From NCBI RefSeq assembly GCF_003148765.1, contig NZ_QGGV01000001.1:1-64000 (forward strand): a stretch of DNA of 64,000 bases, in the 5' to 3' direction. Position numbers and translations under genes: made by a program. Under the pieces are notes generated by a model. The model searched no databases and had not been told where the DNA came from. It saw only the letters and a list, made by a program, of their open reading frames with translations. Source of the DNA: Silicimonas algicola (GTDB lineage: Bacteria; Pseudomonadota; Alphaproteobacteria; Rhodobacterales; Rhodobacteraceae). Shown here piece after piece: positions 1 through 10,147 of the stretch. The first letter of the stretch is position 1. Each line of letters opens with the position of its first letter.

Positions 1-296
1 CCCGAAGCGCCATAGGATGTGGCTTGCCCATCTCGGACCCCCATATCTGCCCTGCAGGCAGAGAATCATACAGCCGACTTCATGGGAATCCTGAACGAAT
101 CGACCGCAACACGCTCTAGAGAACAGCAACAGTATGAATTTCCTCGCGAAGAGACTGGAAACGACTCGAGTTGACTGACTCGTCTCTCAGAAGGCCATGC
201 GTAAGGGAGGACGCTTTGCGCACAGAGCCCTAAAGTTTTTTCTGGCTATCAGTTTGCATTGCATGCGGAACACAAGCGGCTCTCCTCAACTTTGGT
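1..296. other. No gene recognised at the left edge
   Basis: I see no ORF with a recognisable family in either strand here. The stretch lies downstream of the leftward glycosyltransferase gene. There is an A/T run near 233-241, but no clear hairpin precedes it on the transcribed strand, so I do not call a terminator. Confidence 0.5.
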
Positions 297-1478
297 CTAG
301 CGAGATGCCTTCTTCCAGAACGTGAAGTTGCGTCCAAGAACGACCTGAACAAGGGCTAAAAGCATCACCGCGTTCGACGCCACCAAATGGTATGCGAGAT
401 GGGCAAGGCGCCACTTGCGCCCCAACCGCTCCGCCACAAGCCCAGCGAGTGCCAAGGATGCAGCTGCGCCATGGAGGAAGAGCAGAACAGCAAAAAAGGT
501 CCGATCAGGTGCCATCCATACCACGGCCAGGTTTGCTATCGCGCCGAGCAACATAGGTAAAGGCAAGAATATCCTCATCACCTTGTGAGAGAGGAACGCG
601 GCAAGAATGAATGGACGTCTGAAAGGCCAGATTTCCCTTCGAGTCAGGAGAAAAATGCGCCCTGCGGTGATACGAATACGGCGAGTGCGCTCGACTGCCG
701 TGGATTCGCTCGGGGCTTCCCAACCGATGGCATGACTCGCGAACCGCACATTGCGACCTCTAGATAGATTCGACATGGTAATCCAAGCGTCGTCGTTGAC
801 GATCCCTTTTGCCAGAGGCTGCCAGTCGGTACGACGAACTGCGAGCATAGATCCCACAGATGCCACGGTTGCGCCCAGTCGGCTTTCCATACTACGGATG
901 TAGTCCTCGTAGCGCCAGTAGAGTCCCTCCGATCTACCTGTCATTGCCCCTTCGCTAGTGAAGTCGGGCTCGGTGAGGCGATGCGATCCGCTGACAACTG
1001 CAACTGAGGGATCGGAAAACTCTCCAATCAGTTCACCGATCGCGTTCCTCTCGTAGATCTCGGAGCAGTCGGAGAAGAGTAATGTTTGGTAGCTTGCAGC
1101 CTCGACTCCAGCGTTCATCGCGGCGGCCTTCCCGCCGCGAGGCTGGCGATCGATTACGCGAACAAGGTGAGACGCACTTTCAAATTCGCGCGCGACAGCC
1201 AGTGTTGCATCATCGGACCCGTCATTTACGACGATCACCTCATCTGGTGCGGGTGCGAGCACCAATGAATTCTCTAGCTTCCGACGAATGACCCCGGCTT
1301 CATTATGTGCGGGAATGATCATCGATACTCCTCCCCCGTGGGAGGAGCCGCTAACGTACTGCCGATCCGACGCTATTGCATTCAGCAGAAATAAGACCGC
1401 TGGATAGCCAACATAGTGATAAAATTGATAAGCAATGCATAACAGTGTCACTGCTGCGGCGAAGTCAGCAAGTGTCAT
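297..1478 (-). CDS. Family 2 glycosyltransferase, membrane-associated
   Basis: Likely adds a sugar to a lipid-linked or extracellular polysaccharide at the inner membrane. The GT2 fold is visible: MIIPAHNEAGVIRRKLENSL near the N-terminus, then VIVVNDGSDDAT, GGKAAAMNAGVE and a later SDCSE region, followed by NDDAWITM. A hydrophobic helix opens the protein (ADFAAAVTLLCIAYQFYHYV) and two or three more close it, as in processive or membrane-anchored GT2 enzymes. I chose ATG at 1478 because TTGGAGAG lies a few bases upstream; the frame stays open to 1571 but without such a site. It is transcribed away from the other left-side glycan genes. The acceptor and donor cannot be read from sequence. Confidence 0.85.
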   Translation of the reverse strand: MTLADFAAAVTLLCIAYQFYHYVGYPAVLFLLNAIASDRQYVSGSSHGGGVSMIIPAHNEAGVIRRKLENSLVLAPAPDEVIVVNDGSDDATLAVAREFESASHLVRVIDRQPRGGKAAAMNAGVEAASYQTLLFSDCSEIYERNAIGELIGEFSDPSVAVVSGSHRLTEPDFTSEGAMTGRSEGLYWRYEDYIRSMESRLGATVASVGSMLAVRRTDWQPLAKGIVNDDAWITMSNLSRGRNVRFASHAIGWEAPSESTAVERTRRIRITAGRIFLLTRREIWPFRRPFILAAFLSHKVMRIFLPLPMLLGAIANLAVVWMAPDRTFFAVLLFLHGAAASLALAGLVAERLGRKWRLAHLAYHLVASNAVMLLALVQVVLGRNFTFWKKASR

Positions 1479-1906
1479 CGAATCTCTCCAAGTAATGCAT
1501 ATTTGCGCCAACTGATACGGAGATGGGCAACGCGGTACGCAGGGGCTTCCAGCATTTTTTTTGCGGGCCAATCCGTGCCGTGAAATTCATCGACAAACAC
1601 CTCGGGACGGCGCCGATTCATGCAGTTCTACTGTTCCTTAGGAACTTCCTCACCATAACACGAAGCATCTCGATCAAAGTGGCTCTTGTGAGGCGGCAAG
1701 GTGTTGTCGGAGAGGCGATGCCGCTTTCCTCCTAAACCTGAATCGGGAAGCTGCTGCATAACATCACTCGTCCACGCTGAACTGCACGCTGGGCCTGCAC
1801 TATCGGCGATGGCACCAGAAGTTGGCCAGTGCAAGTTGCGAGGAAAGAGAAGGCGCATTCGAGGTAGCGGAACAGGGCTGGATCCTTCCATGGCGAGAAG
1901 CAAAGA

Positions 1907-2440
1907 TCACATGTTAATTCCCTGCCTCGAGCCAATCGGAAGCGTGCATGGGCCAATATTCACCGCGGTCGGGCATACGATATCTGCCTCGAAGCGACCC
2001 TTGATACCAGGCCAATCGCTGAATTGACCGGAGACATTGAAGTTGCCACCTCCAGCGTACCAACCACTCAAGGAAGTCCGATCTTCTGAGATGTAAAAGC
2101 TTTCCAGCTCAACCTCCACGAGATATTCACGATCATCCTGCGTCAGAATACCCTGTCCGGCACCCCGCAGAAGTACTTGATCATCATCTCCGCGGGTCAC
2201 GACCCCCGTTACGCGAACGTCTCCGTCAGGGCGCTTGAAACCTGACCGGGAGAATTGAAAGTTCCGCATAACGCCACTGAACGTGCTTTGCTGATAGTTC
2301 ACCAGCAATGCAAAATCCGCTGCAAAACTTCCAACCTCATCAAATTTCCCTTCCATTGGTGCCTCGTAAGCGAATTCTGCACACGCGGCGGCGAGGATCA
2401 AAGGCGACATAAACAGGACGGGTCGAATTCGGAACTTCAT
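1907..2440 (-). CDS. Hypothetical lipoprotein
   Basis: Protein of about 177 residues with a lipoprotein signal: a short positively charged start (MKFRIRP), a hydrophobic stretch, and the lipobox-like LAAAC followed by AEFAYEAP. The mature part is rich in beta-prone segments (FNVSGQFSDWPGIKGRFEADIV) and contains two Cys near the C-terminus (VCPTAVNIGPC). I chose ATG at 2440, preceded by AAAGG; the open frame also allows TTG at 2446. I do not recognise the family. The setting, between glycosyltransferase genes, suggests an envelope role, but that is inference only. Confidence 0.6.
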   Translation of the reverse strand: MKFRIRPVLFMSPLILAAACAEFAYEAPMEGKFDEVGSFAADFALLVNYQQSTFSGVMRNFQFSRSGFKRPDGDVRVTGVVTRGDDDQVLLRGAGQGILTQDDREYLVEVELESFYISEDRTSLSGWYAGGGNFNVSGQFSDWPGIKGRFEADIVCPTAVNIGPCTLPIGSRQGINM

Positions 2441-4340
2441 TTGCAACCTTTGCTTGGCTTGGTGTTATCGGGCGGTCCGTTGCCACAGTACTAGCAGAGC
2501 GACGTAGAGTGCCTCCACAAGAGGCTATATAGAACAAGGATTCCGCTTCACATCTCGTTTGGAAACTCAATCAGAGTTCTGCAATTCGTCCCGACAGTCA
2601 AGCTTCCGTTGCCTCCGGGGGTAAATTGGTCGCGCCTTGCGGGCTCTCATACTGCGTTGAGTTCGAGGATCTGGGCGCGGCCGATTGGCGATCATGGGTT
2701 CGCAAACTTTTGTTGGCCGGACCTGCCCTGAACCGCGACGCTCAGCTTCGCTGACGAAGTGTCTGAATGAGCGACGTCTGAGGCTGCCTTCGTAGCCGGC
2801 TTGCAGCAGGCGAAGATGCCTTTCGTGAAGCGGAACATTGTGCGCCACTGGTCTAGAACAGTCTACCGCGGGCGCTCGTCTATCTATATCGATCAGTTGC
2901 TTAGGAAAGGTGGACTCTGAAAGGTGGACTCTATCGACGGCGCGTCGCGTAACCTTCGCCTCTGAAGCGCTTCAACCGACACGGCGCCCGCTCGATCCGC
3001 AGGCCCTCGCTGATTTGAGGAACCCTTACTCTCCTGTATCTGGCCTTGCCACGGGACTTGGGAAGCGTAGGTCGAAGGTGACGATGCGCCTCGCCGGGCC
3101 TTACCCTGTCATCATCGCTGATTCGGAGCAGCTTAAAACCGCGGACGTGCCAAGCGCTTTGGCAAGAGCTCAACTCGCACGTAGGACTGTGCCGCCTTCT
3201 TCGGTGTCGCTTCTTGCAGCGGCGCCGGGTTGGATGGCGGATGCGCTAGAGGCTGTCGCACCCAAGGAAGCACCCCCTAGGATCCTCAGATCACCAAACG
3301 TCGAGCGGGAACCTTCGGTCATCCGGCAACGAGAGCGAGTCCCATCGGTTCTTCGAGAGGCCACTTGGTGTGCTGCCGGATATCCTGTGGGGAGACTCGA
3401 GCGATGCAGGGCCATCGGTAGCTGTCTCGGAGGTAAATCTTCGAAACGCTTAGCATTCACCGGCAGATGTGCGCAGGCCAAGTTGACGAGGATCATCCGT
3501 GTCGTAATCACAATGGATGTTCAGGACATAAGTTGGTTCCAGGAGGACGAGGAAGACCTGACAGGATATTGTGATCTTAAAATGAGGTCCCGTCCCGACT
3601 GTGGACGTAGCTGTTGAACTTTGCTGCCTTGATGCCGTCAGCCGCGCTCCGCATGAGGCCACGAGCCATCGTCGCGGCGCAGTTTATGCAGAAGGTCAGT
3701 TGCTTTGCTGTACTGATATAGCGCTGAAAAGGAGGGCTTCGGCAAGCGAGTTGCCGAGGTAAGGGCTTATAGACGGCGAACGAAGAATCGGATGAGAGAA
3801 CCGGGGTTCGAACGGTTAGGTCCGAAGGCAGTGAAGCGTCGGCCTCGTTTCGAACCTAAATCAAAAGTGGCCTCAATGCAGCCTTTGTCGTGGCTTGGGA
3901 AACTGGAGGCCGTGAAATCCTACAACCTTTGTTGTCATGTAGAACGCAACTGTCCCGTTGCTTGCTACGCTTCGAACAAAGCGGGGCACAGGCGGGCCCA
4001 CTGCCGGAGGTTTCCAATGCTTCTGTGGGCAACTGGAGATGATCTATGGGCACATGGTGCTTGACTCGTCCTGTCGGATAATGATGATCCGCTATGCCCG
4101 CTTGGGGTTGCTGCACACCTGATGCCCGTCGCTAAAGCGAGGGCCTCGTCTATTTGCACACCAGCTACGTTCTGCATCCCAATCGGGTGCGGTGTTTAGG
4201 AGGTGGAGTCGCGGCCTGAAAACCGCAAAACGTTGCAGCGGTGCGTTCGCACCTTGACGCTGTAGGGCGGATCAGACTTTGGATAGGTGTGATCATGCTG
4301 CACGTCCAATGTCGCGACTTGCTTTCTCGAGGAAATCATA
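2441..4340. other. 1.9-kb stretch without a recognisable gene
   Basis: Several open frames exist on both strands (for example one on the plus strand from 2838 to 3617), but none shows a domain motif, a convincing ribosome binding site or a composition like the neighbouring real genes. Opposed long frames overlap each other, as expected for chance ORFs in GC-rich DNA. It may be a decayed gene or old mobile-element debris. The only local structure I can point to is a 14-bp tandem duplication near 2905-2932. Confidence 0.5.
2905..2932. repeat. Perfect 14-bp tandem duplication
   Basis: The unit GAAAGGTGGACTCT occurs twice head to tail with no spacer (2905-2918 and 2919-2932). It lies in the gene-poor stretch. 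It could be a slippage product or the trace of a mobile-element end. Confidence 0.8.
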
Positions 4341-4433
4341 TTGTACTGGATCATCCTGGATGAAATGATGACACCAATAACCGAACCGGCCTTTACGTGT
4401 AAGTTGAAGCGAGCTGACAGCAATAGGTCCGTG

Positions 4434-5438
4434 ATGCCAATTCCAATTACGCAGCGAGGACAAGCAAACCGCACATCGGGCCGCTTGGACATTCTGACTT
4501 ATCACGCCATTACCCCGAACAAAGCTCCCCTCGGCGACTGGTGCTTTCTTCCCCTTTGTAAGTTTGCGACACAGATGCGAACGCTGAGACGAATGGGTAT
4601 AAGGGTTTTGCCTCTTGTTGATGCTGTGTCGTCGCTTCTCGATGGGAGCCTGCAAGGGCACTGCGTCTCAATCACATTTGATGACGGCTACCTCAACAAC
4701 GTCAGTCTCGCGCTCCCGGTTCTGGAGCAGTATGGGTACCACGCAACAATATACCTGGTGACGGGTCTGGTTGGAGAAAAGAGGACCCTTTGGTCAAACC
4801 GTGTCATCCATGCGGTCCAAAGCAGTCATCGCGAGAGCGTGGACTTCCGAGGGCATCGCTATTCCCTTGGCAGTCATGAAGATCGCCGCACAGCTTCGCG
4901 CGGTTTGCAGCGCGCCATCAAGGAGATTGCTGGTGCCGATCCCAACTCTGCGAGCAAGGAGATCGAGATAGCCTGCGAGACACCCACTGAGCCTGAGTTC
5001 GACCGGCAACACGACTTTGCGATGGTCGATGAAGCCGCCATTCGTGTTGCGCATCGCAGCAGGCTAATCGAGTTCGGGGCGCATACCGTCACACATCCTA
5101 TTCTATTAAGATTGGGAGACGCAGATTTGCGCCGGGAAATTCTCGATTCCGTTGAGCAGACGGGGCACTTGACTGGTAGGGAGTGCAGGACCTTCGCCTA
5201 TCCAAACGGGGGGCCTGAGGACTTCGACGAGCGCGCAATAGATCTGCTTTCCGGGACGAGTGTAAAGAATGCAGTGACGACGGTTCAAGCGAGGAACAGA
5301 GCGGGCACAAGTCCCTATCGTTTGACGAGATGGGATATCGGCAGTGATGTGACACTGCTGAGATTTGTCGCGACCGTGTTGGGAGTTTATCCTGCCGGTC
5401 GCGAGAAGGCCTTGCTATCCGAGGTGTGGTATGGGTGA
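4434..5438 (+). CDS. Polysaccharide deacetylase (NodB-like, CE4)
   Basis: Probably removes N- or O-acetyl groups from a polysaccharide or its precursor. The NodB signature is present: DILTYHAI at the start of the domain, SITFDDGYLNN (metal-binding Asp pair), then GAHTVTHPIL, which supplies the HxxxH metal ligands, and FAYPNGG further on. No signal peptide is evident, so the site of action is unclear. The start is uncertain: ATG at 4434 keeps the domain with a short leader, while the frame is open back to 4341 with other ATGs and no good ribosome binding site. It is the first of a rightward series of glycan genes. Confidence 0.85.
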   Translation: MPIPITQRGQANRTSGRLDILTYHAITPNKAPLGDWCFLPLCKFATQMRTLRRMGIRVLPLVDAVSSLLDGSLQGHCVSITFDDGYLNNVSLALPVLEQYGYHATIYLVTGLVGEKRTLWSNRVIHAVQSSHRESVDFRGHRYSLGSHEDRRTASRGLQRAIKEIAGADPNSASKEIEIACETPTEPEFDRQHDFAMVDEAAIRVAHRSRLIEFGAHTVTHPILLRLGDADLRREILDSVEQTGHLTGRECRTFAYPNGGPEDFDERAIDLLSGTSVKNAVTTVQARNRAGTSPYRLTRWDIGSDVTLLRFVATVLGVYPAGREKALLSEVWYG

Positions 5439-5548
5439 CCTATGCTTGGGCTACAGACTGAATCGGCGCTTACTCGCGGCAACGGGACCGGTGGGCATTT
5501 GTCCTGGAACATGGCGCAAGAGCGGAGGCGTCCTTCCGCGGTATTCTT

Positions 5549-6385
5549 ATGGGAGCTAAAAAGGGAATGGCAAAACGATTGACTTCTGCCGCATTAACGG
5601 CGTTCCGTCGACCCGGACTTGTACGGAACCGCGTGTTCGGAACGCTCAATTATTGGCCGGTTTCAAGGTTGACCAATGAAAGATTGCGGCTGGCTCCCTA
5701 TTTCTGTATCAACCTCACTTCAAGTACACGTCGCCGCGCACTGGCACAGCGTCAGGCAAGCAGGATGGGGCTGGAGCGTTTCGAGTTTCATGATGCCATT
5801 GTCGGCCGTGACTTGAATGTCACCGATCTCATCAAAAAAGGTCTGTATGACGATGTCGCGGCTAAACGATACCATGGCCGCTCGCTCTCATTGACGGAGA
5901 TTGCGATTAGCCTTACGCATGCGAGGATTTATTCCGAGATCATCTCTCGGGACTTGGAGGAAGCCGTCATTCTAGAGGATGATGTCCTCTTCCTGCCCCG
6001 AAATATCAATGCCCTTAACAGCTCGAACGTCCCTTCGGACTTTGATGTCTTCTTCCTCCATGCGCAACTTGATGAAGAGCCGCCTCGAGGCAAGATCGCG
6101 AATGGTGTCCATCTCAGTGACTCGTATGTTGCGTCCTCAGTTGCTTACCTGATCTCGCGGCGCGGCGCGGAGAAACTCGCGCGGGGTTCGAAGCCCGTCG
6201 TCCACGCGTCGGACGGTCTCCTCGGTCGCGCGCTGCCATGGGATGGCGATCGCCCACATTCATTTCGGCAGCAGGGTGTAAGTATTGAATTGAACGCTTA
6301 CCTGATGCATCCACCGGGAGCCTTGAATGGCTCTACATGCCACTTTGTGGGGAGTACAATTCCGGAGATCTTTCATAGTAAATGA
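5549..6385 (+). CDS. Family 25 glycosyltransferase (LPS-type)
   Basis: Predicted cytoplasmic glycosyltransferase of the LPS-core/GT25 kind. Family features are YFCINLTSSTRRRALAQRQA (residues about 50-70), MGLERFEFHDAIVGRDL, the conserved SLTEIAISLTHARIYSEI, and the acidic EDDVLFLP expected to bind a metal-nucleotide sugar. A later block, SVAYLISRRGAEKL, matches the family's second half. Length (about 278 residues) is normal. An ATG at 5567 is an alternative start, since GGGAG lies between the two ATGs. It follows the deacetylase gene in the same direction, about 110 bases downstream. Confidence 0.85.
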   Translation: MGAKKGMAKRLTSAALTAFRRPGLVRNRVFGTLNYWPVSRLTNERLRLAPYFCINLTSSTRRRALAQRQASRMGLERFEFHDAIVGRDLNVTDLIKKGLYDDVAAKRYHGRSLSLTEIAISLTHARIYSEIISRDLEEAVILEDDVLFLPRNINALNSSNVPSDFDVFFLHAQLDEEPPRGKIANGVHLSDSYVASSVAYLISRRGAEKLARGSKPVVHASDGLLGRALPWDGDRPHSFRQQGVSIELNAYLMHPPGALNGSTCHFVGSTIPEIFHSK

Positions 6386-6682
6386 TACGATAGGCTGCGC
6401 GGGCCGTATCGGGTGCGCGCTGTATGTCCAGCATCACAGAAAGAGGGAGCAAGGTGTATCCATCTGGTCCTATCGGGCTGAACGGATCGGGAGACAACCC
6501 GCGGCGGCGTTGGGTGATGAACTGTTGATCGCCCTCGAATATTCAGCAACGGAGTCCTGGATTTCTCCCAATACTCCTGTCCTAAAATCGATAGATCCGC
6601 ATGGGACTAGCCGTCGTGATCATCGTTTAAGGATAGGCGTTGCTCGTGAGGAGATAGGCATCATGCGTCGCGAAGAGGCTGC
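6386..6682. other. Gap between glycosyltransferase genes, nothing recognised
   Basis: About 300 bases with no ORF that I can support. No hairpin plus T-run and no recognisable promoter. Confidence 0.5.
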
Positions 6683-7873
6683 ATGGAGATAGTTGCTGAA
6701 CACAACAGTGAATCTCCTAGTGAAGGACGAAGAGGCACGGTTGTACTTGTCATAGATGGTTTGGGGCGAGGTGGGGCTGAAAGGTTACTAGCGCTTTATG
6801 CTCCTGCAATCCGGGCTCTTGGCTATCGCGCGATTGTGGTTACGCTGCAGGTTCGAGATGGCAACGCAGAAGCCGAGAAACTGCGGGCGGCTGGGATAGC
6901 TGTTCGACATGTAGAACTCACGAAGCTACGCAACGTCACCGAGCTAAGGAAGGTCATCGCGTGTATTCGGGAGCCGAAGCCTTCGGTCATTCATACTCAT
7001 CTGGAGGCGGCGACGGTCGTTGGAGGCATTGCCAGCGCGGTCCTGCGTGTTCCCGCCGTGACGACACTTCATACGCTCGAGCATCCGACCGGCATCAACC
7101 GAGCCAGCTTTCGACTGTGGGTCCTTAGGCTGCTACTGACTCATATTTACGATCGTGTCCTGTGCCTTTCGGATACAATCGCAGATGAGGCGCGCGAGCA
7201 TGGACTTCGTAGAGCGCCACTGGTTACGCTACCGAATGGAATTCTCCCTCCGGAGAGCTTGGATGACCGTTGTACTGTCCGGAAGAGGCTTCGCGCGGAA
7301 CTCGGAATCTCCGAGGGCGCGCTCGTTGTCGTCACGGTAGCGGTGCTCCGGCCGCCCAAAGGTGTCGATCGCCTCCTGGCCGCGATGTCATACGTCCTCG
7401 CCTCTGTGCCCGATGCAATTCTTCTTGTAGTGGGAGACGGCAGCGAGCGTGAACAACTGGAACAACAGACTCGCGACCAAGGAATCGCGCATCGTGTGGT
7501 CTTCACGGGATTTCGGGAGGACGTCTATGATTTGCTGCGATCGTCTGATCTTTTCGTTCTTCCGACGCTTTGGGATACCCTACCTACCGTGGTCATCGAG
7601 GCGATGTTTGCCTCATTGCCGATCGTGGCGAGTAGAGTAGGCGGCATTCCGGATATGGTGGAGCACGGCGTGCAAGGTGCGCTTGTCCCGCCCGGAGATG
7701 TGCCCGCACTTGCGAGCGCAATCCTTGGGATGTTGACCGATGCTCGTCGCCGCGAGACAATCGGCCTTGCTGCGCTGCGTCGAGCGGAGACTGACTTCTC
7801 GCTTTCTATTCAGGTTCAAAAGCTCGCCGATCTCTATGATGAAGTCATCGCCGGTGTGAGGCCTCCGTCTTGA
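6683..7873 (+). CDS. Family 4 glycosyltransferase
   Basis: GT-B fold retaining glycosyltransferase acting on a lipid-linked glycan at the cytoplasmic face. The N-terminal domain opens with VVLVIDGLGRGGAERLLALY, the usual GGAE loop. The C-terminal Glycos_transf_1 domain has VVTVAVLRPPKGVDRLLAA, LLVVGDGSEREQL, VVFTGFREDVYDLL, and the EX7E-type region running from LPTLWDTLPTVVIEAMFASLPIV to VGGIPDMVEHG. Length of 396 residues is typical. The start ATG follows GAAGAGG. It overlaps the next glycosyltransferase gene by four bases, so the two are translationally coupled. Confidence 0.9.
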   Translation: MEIVAEHNSESPSEGRRGTVVLVIDGLGRGGAERLLALYAPAIRALGYRAIVVTLQVRDGNAEAEKLRAAGIAVRHVELTKLRNVTELRKVIACIREPKPSVIHTHLEAATVVGGIASAVLRVPAVTTLHTLEHPTGINRASFRLWVLRLLLTHIYDRVLCLSDTIADEAREHGLRRAPLVTLPNGILPPESLDDRCTVRKRLRAELGISEGALVVVTVAVLRPPKGVDRLLAAMSYVLASVPDAILLVVGDGSEREQLEQQTRDQGIAHRVVFTGFREDVYDLLRSSDLFVLPTLWDTLPTVVIEAMFASLPIVASRVGGIPDMVEHGVQGALVPPGDVPALASAILGMLTDARRRETIGLAALRRAETDFSLSIQVQKLADLYDEVIAGVRPPS

Positions 7874-9060
7874 GAATCTTCATAGTCGAAACCAATGCAA
7901 AAGGTGGACTGGCTCTTTTTGCATATCATATGGCAACGTCTCTTGCGGAGCAGGGGGCGGACGTAACTCTTCTTACCGGCCGGGAATATGAGTTAGGACA
8001 TTTGCCTCATAACTTTACGGTTCTTTTAGAGCTTGATCTTTGGAGCCTGTTTGAAGGCCGCAGCGGACGATCGGGCGGAAAACGTCTCGGTGAGTCAAGA
8101 ACGGTTCGACGTATCCGAAGAGGCGGAAAGTTCATACGGGCTTGGGCTCATATCGTTCGACGATTGCGGGCCGAAAACCCCGACGTCGTAATATTCAGCA
8201 TGATTCATTTTCCGTTTGAACTCTATTTCTTCCATCGGCTTCGTGCATCCGGCCTGAATCTAATCCAGATCTGCCATGAGATAGAGAAGCGAGACGTAAA
8301 GCGAGGCTGGTTTGAGACATGGTTTGGCGATCCGCTGTTGAAGCGGGCCTACGCCTGTTTCTCTTCCATTGTGTTTCTTGCATCTTCCGTGGAACGTGAC
8401 TTCGTGGATCTCTATGGGGATATTTCCCGTCGGGTAATCTTGCCGCATGGCCCGCCGCTTTCTCTTGGTAGTTTCGATAAGGATTCAGGAGTGGCGCGCT
8501 ACGGAATTGGAGATTTCGAGAGGGTTATCCTCTTCTTCGGACTCCTTCGCCCAAGCAAGGGTGTTGAAGATCTGGTCGATGCATTCGCCGCGCTAAAGAA
8601 CCGCTCGGGCGTGTGTCTGCTCATCGCTGGATATCCCACCAAGAACTTCGACGCGGAAGGCTTAATAGAGCGCGTTCGTAGTTTCGGTCTTGAGGGGCAG
8701 GTGTTGTTGCATCTTGACTATGTTCCGGATGGTGATGTGGGTCCACTTCTCACGCTCGCGGAAATGCTTGTTCTCCCCTACCGTAATGCGACAGCCAGCG
8801 GTCCTGCGGCGGCGGCACAGTACCTGCATTGTCCTATCATCGCCACCGACGTCGGCGGGTTCAAGGAAATTATTCAAGATGGCGTTACTGGGCGCATTGT
8901 GCCTGCACGAAACATCCCGGCTCTTTCAAGGGCGATTGGCGAGATGTTGAATGATCACGTGGGGGCTCAGCGAATGGCCGAAGCTGCTTATCTGGACCAG
9001 GCCGAAAACCGGTCCTGGAACAAGTTTGCGAGAGAGGTTCTGAAGCTCGCAGAGGTGTAG
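7870..9060 (+). CDS. Family 4 glycosyltransferase
   Basis: Second GT-B enzyme of the pair, starting at a TTG that overlaps the preceding stop (TTGA). The N-terminus MRIFIVETNAKGGLALFAYH is the usual first strand and GG loop. The C-terminal half has VILFFGLLRPSKGVEDLVDAF, LLIAGYPTKNFDAEGL, LHLDYVPDGDVGPLLTLAEM and LPYRNATASGPAAAAQYLHCPIIATDVGGFKEII, where the Pro-Tyr-Arg region replaces the more usual EX7E acidic pair. Substrate unknown. Lies upstream of a disrupted interval bearing an insertion sequence. Confidence 0.88.
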   Translation: MRIFIVETNAKGGLALFAYHMATSLAEQGADVTLLTGREYELGHLPHNFTVLLELDLWSLFEGRSGRSGGKRLGESRTVRRIRRGGKFIRAWAHIVRRLRAENPDVVIFSMIHFPFELYFFHRLRASGLNLIQICHEIEKRDVKRGWFETWFGDPLLKRAYACFSSIVFLASSVERDFVDLYGDISRRVILPHGPPLSLGSFDKDSGVARYGIGDFERVILFFGLLRPSKGVEDLVDAFAALKNRSGVCLLIAGYPTKNFDAEGLIERVRSFGLEGQVLLHLDYVPDGDVGPLLTLAEMLVLPYRNATASGPAAAAQYLHCPIIATDVGGFKEIIQDGVTGRIVPARNIPALSRAIGEMLNDHVGAQRMAEAAYLDQAENRSWNKFAREVLKLAEV

Positions 9061-9307
9061 GATGACGGAAACTGCCTCTGCGGGATATCGACGTCAACCT
9101 TTCCGCACGGTGCAGTCTTCCATCGAACTGATGCCGCGCATGGGCTTCCGACCAGGATGCAGCGCACCCTGTACTCGGGATGGTGTCGCGGGTTAGGGGG
9201 CGGTTCGGTACGTCTATATCGGCCGTATAGCTGGTGCGGGAGTGAGCGGCTCCGAGAGATCTGCCTTCTGACCGAAAGGAACCGGCCGTCAATGTCGCGC
9301 ACCGGCG

Positions 9308-9334
9308 TGGACTTGCCCCCGTTTCACCGGACAC
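9308..9334 (+). repeat. Terminal inverted repeat of the IS2-group element (orfB side)
   Basis: Begins TGGACTTGCCCCCGTTT and ends CCGGACAC. Matches the reverse complement of 10572-10599 with two substitutions and one single-base length difference. Confidence 0.85.
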
Positions 9335-10145
9335 TCAGGCGGTTGCGGTTTGAGCTGCGATGAACTCGTGTGGCGAGCGCATCTTCAGCCCTGAGTGCGG
9401 GTGATTGTCATTGTAGTCCTCGATCCACCCGGCGATCGGCGTCCGGCAGCAGCGTGACGTGGACGTAGTCACGCTTCAGCGTCTTGACGAACGCCTCGGC
9501 AATGCCGTTGCTCTGTGGGCTCTTCACCGGCGTGTAGCAGGGCCTCAGGCCGAGCTGGCGGGCGAAGATGCGCGTCTCCCTGGCGACGTAACATGAGCCG
9601 TTGTTGCTCAGCATCTCGACAGGGTGCGGCGCCCTGTAGCCCCCGAAGCTCTGCTCGACGACCTCCAGCATCATGTCGCGGATGTCCGATCCGCTGATGC
9701 CGGCGTTCACCACGGCTTGCCAAGAGATGATCTCCCGGTCGTGCGCGTCGATGACGAAGGCACCGCGGATGGCGTCCCCATTCCAGCAGGTGAACTCGAA
9801 GCCGTCGGAACACCAGCGGATGTTGGAGCGCATCGTGACCACCTTGCCCTCGTGGATCAGGTCTGGCCGTTCAGTGTATCTGCGAGCCAGCAGGAGATTG
9901 TGCGCCTTCATGATGCGATAGACGTGCTTGTGGTTCACGGGCGCAGCACCCGTGGCTCGAAGCTGCCGGTTCAGCAGCGCCGTGATCCGGCGGTAGCCGT
10001 AGGTGGGGCGCTTCGCGACCAGCCGCTCGATCAACGGCAGGACCGCCGCGTCTTGCGCCTTGTGATAGCGCCGCCGCGGCTTCGCGCTCCCGTTCAGCCA
10101 GGCGTGCAGGTTCGAGCGGGAGACGCCGAGGGTCTCGGCCACCAC
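9335..10145 (-). pseudogene. IS3-family orfB transposase, internally deleted
   Basis: DDE integrase-type transposase. Seen: ETLGVSRSNLHAWLNG, RPTYGYRRITALLNRQL (HTH_21 region), NIRWCSDGFEF (first catalytic Asp), FVIDAHDREIISWQ, and TPVKSPQSNGIAEAFVKTLK, the region carrying the final catalytic Glu. After LLPDADRR the frame is lost and the ORF stops at 9408. The missing tail GWIEDYNDNHPHSGLKMRSP is readable in another frame down to 9335. This fits a small out-of-frame deletion next to LLPDA. In the -1 frame orfB runs continuously upstream into the A8 run. Confidence 0.85.
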
Positions 10146-10147
10146 CT

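Noticed and set aside
2838-3617. 259-codon open frame on the plus strand
   Set aside because: No motif, no ribosome binding site, overlapped by opposite-strand frames; treated as chance.
3799-3825. GGGGTTCGAACGGT resembling a tRNA T-arm
   Set aside because: The flanking bases do not form the needed stem and no acceptor, D or anticodon arms can be built around it.
9303-9337. Possible MalQ-like fragment (DWIAVNPLHH) at the IS insertion site
   Set aside because: The resemblance is about nine residues long and is not continued on either side.
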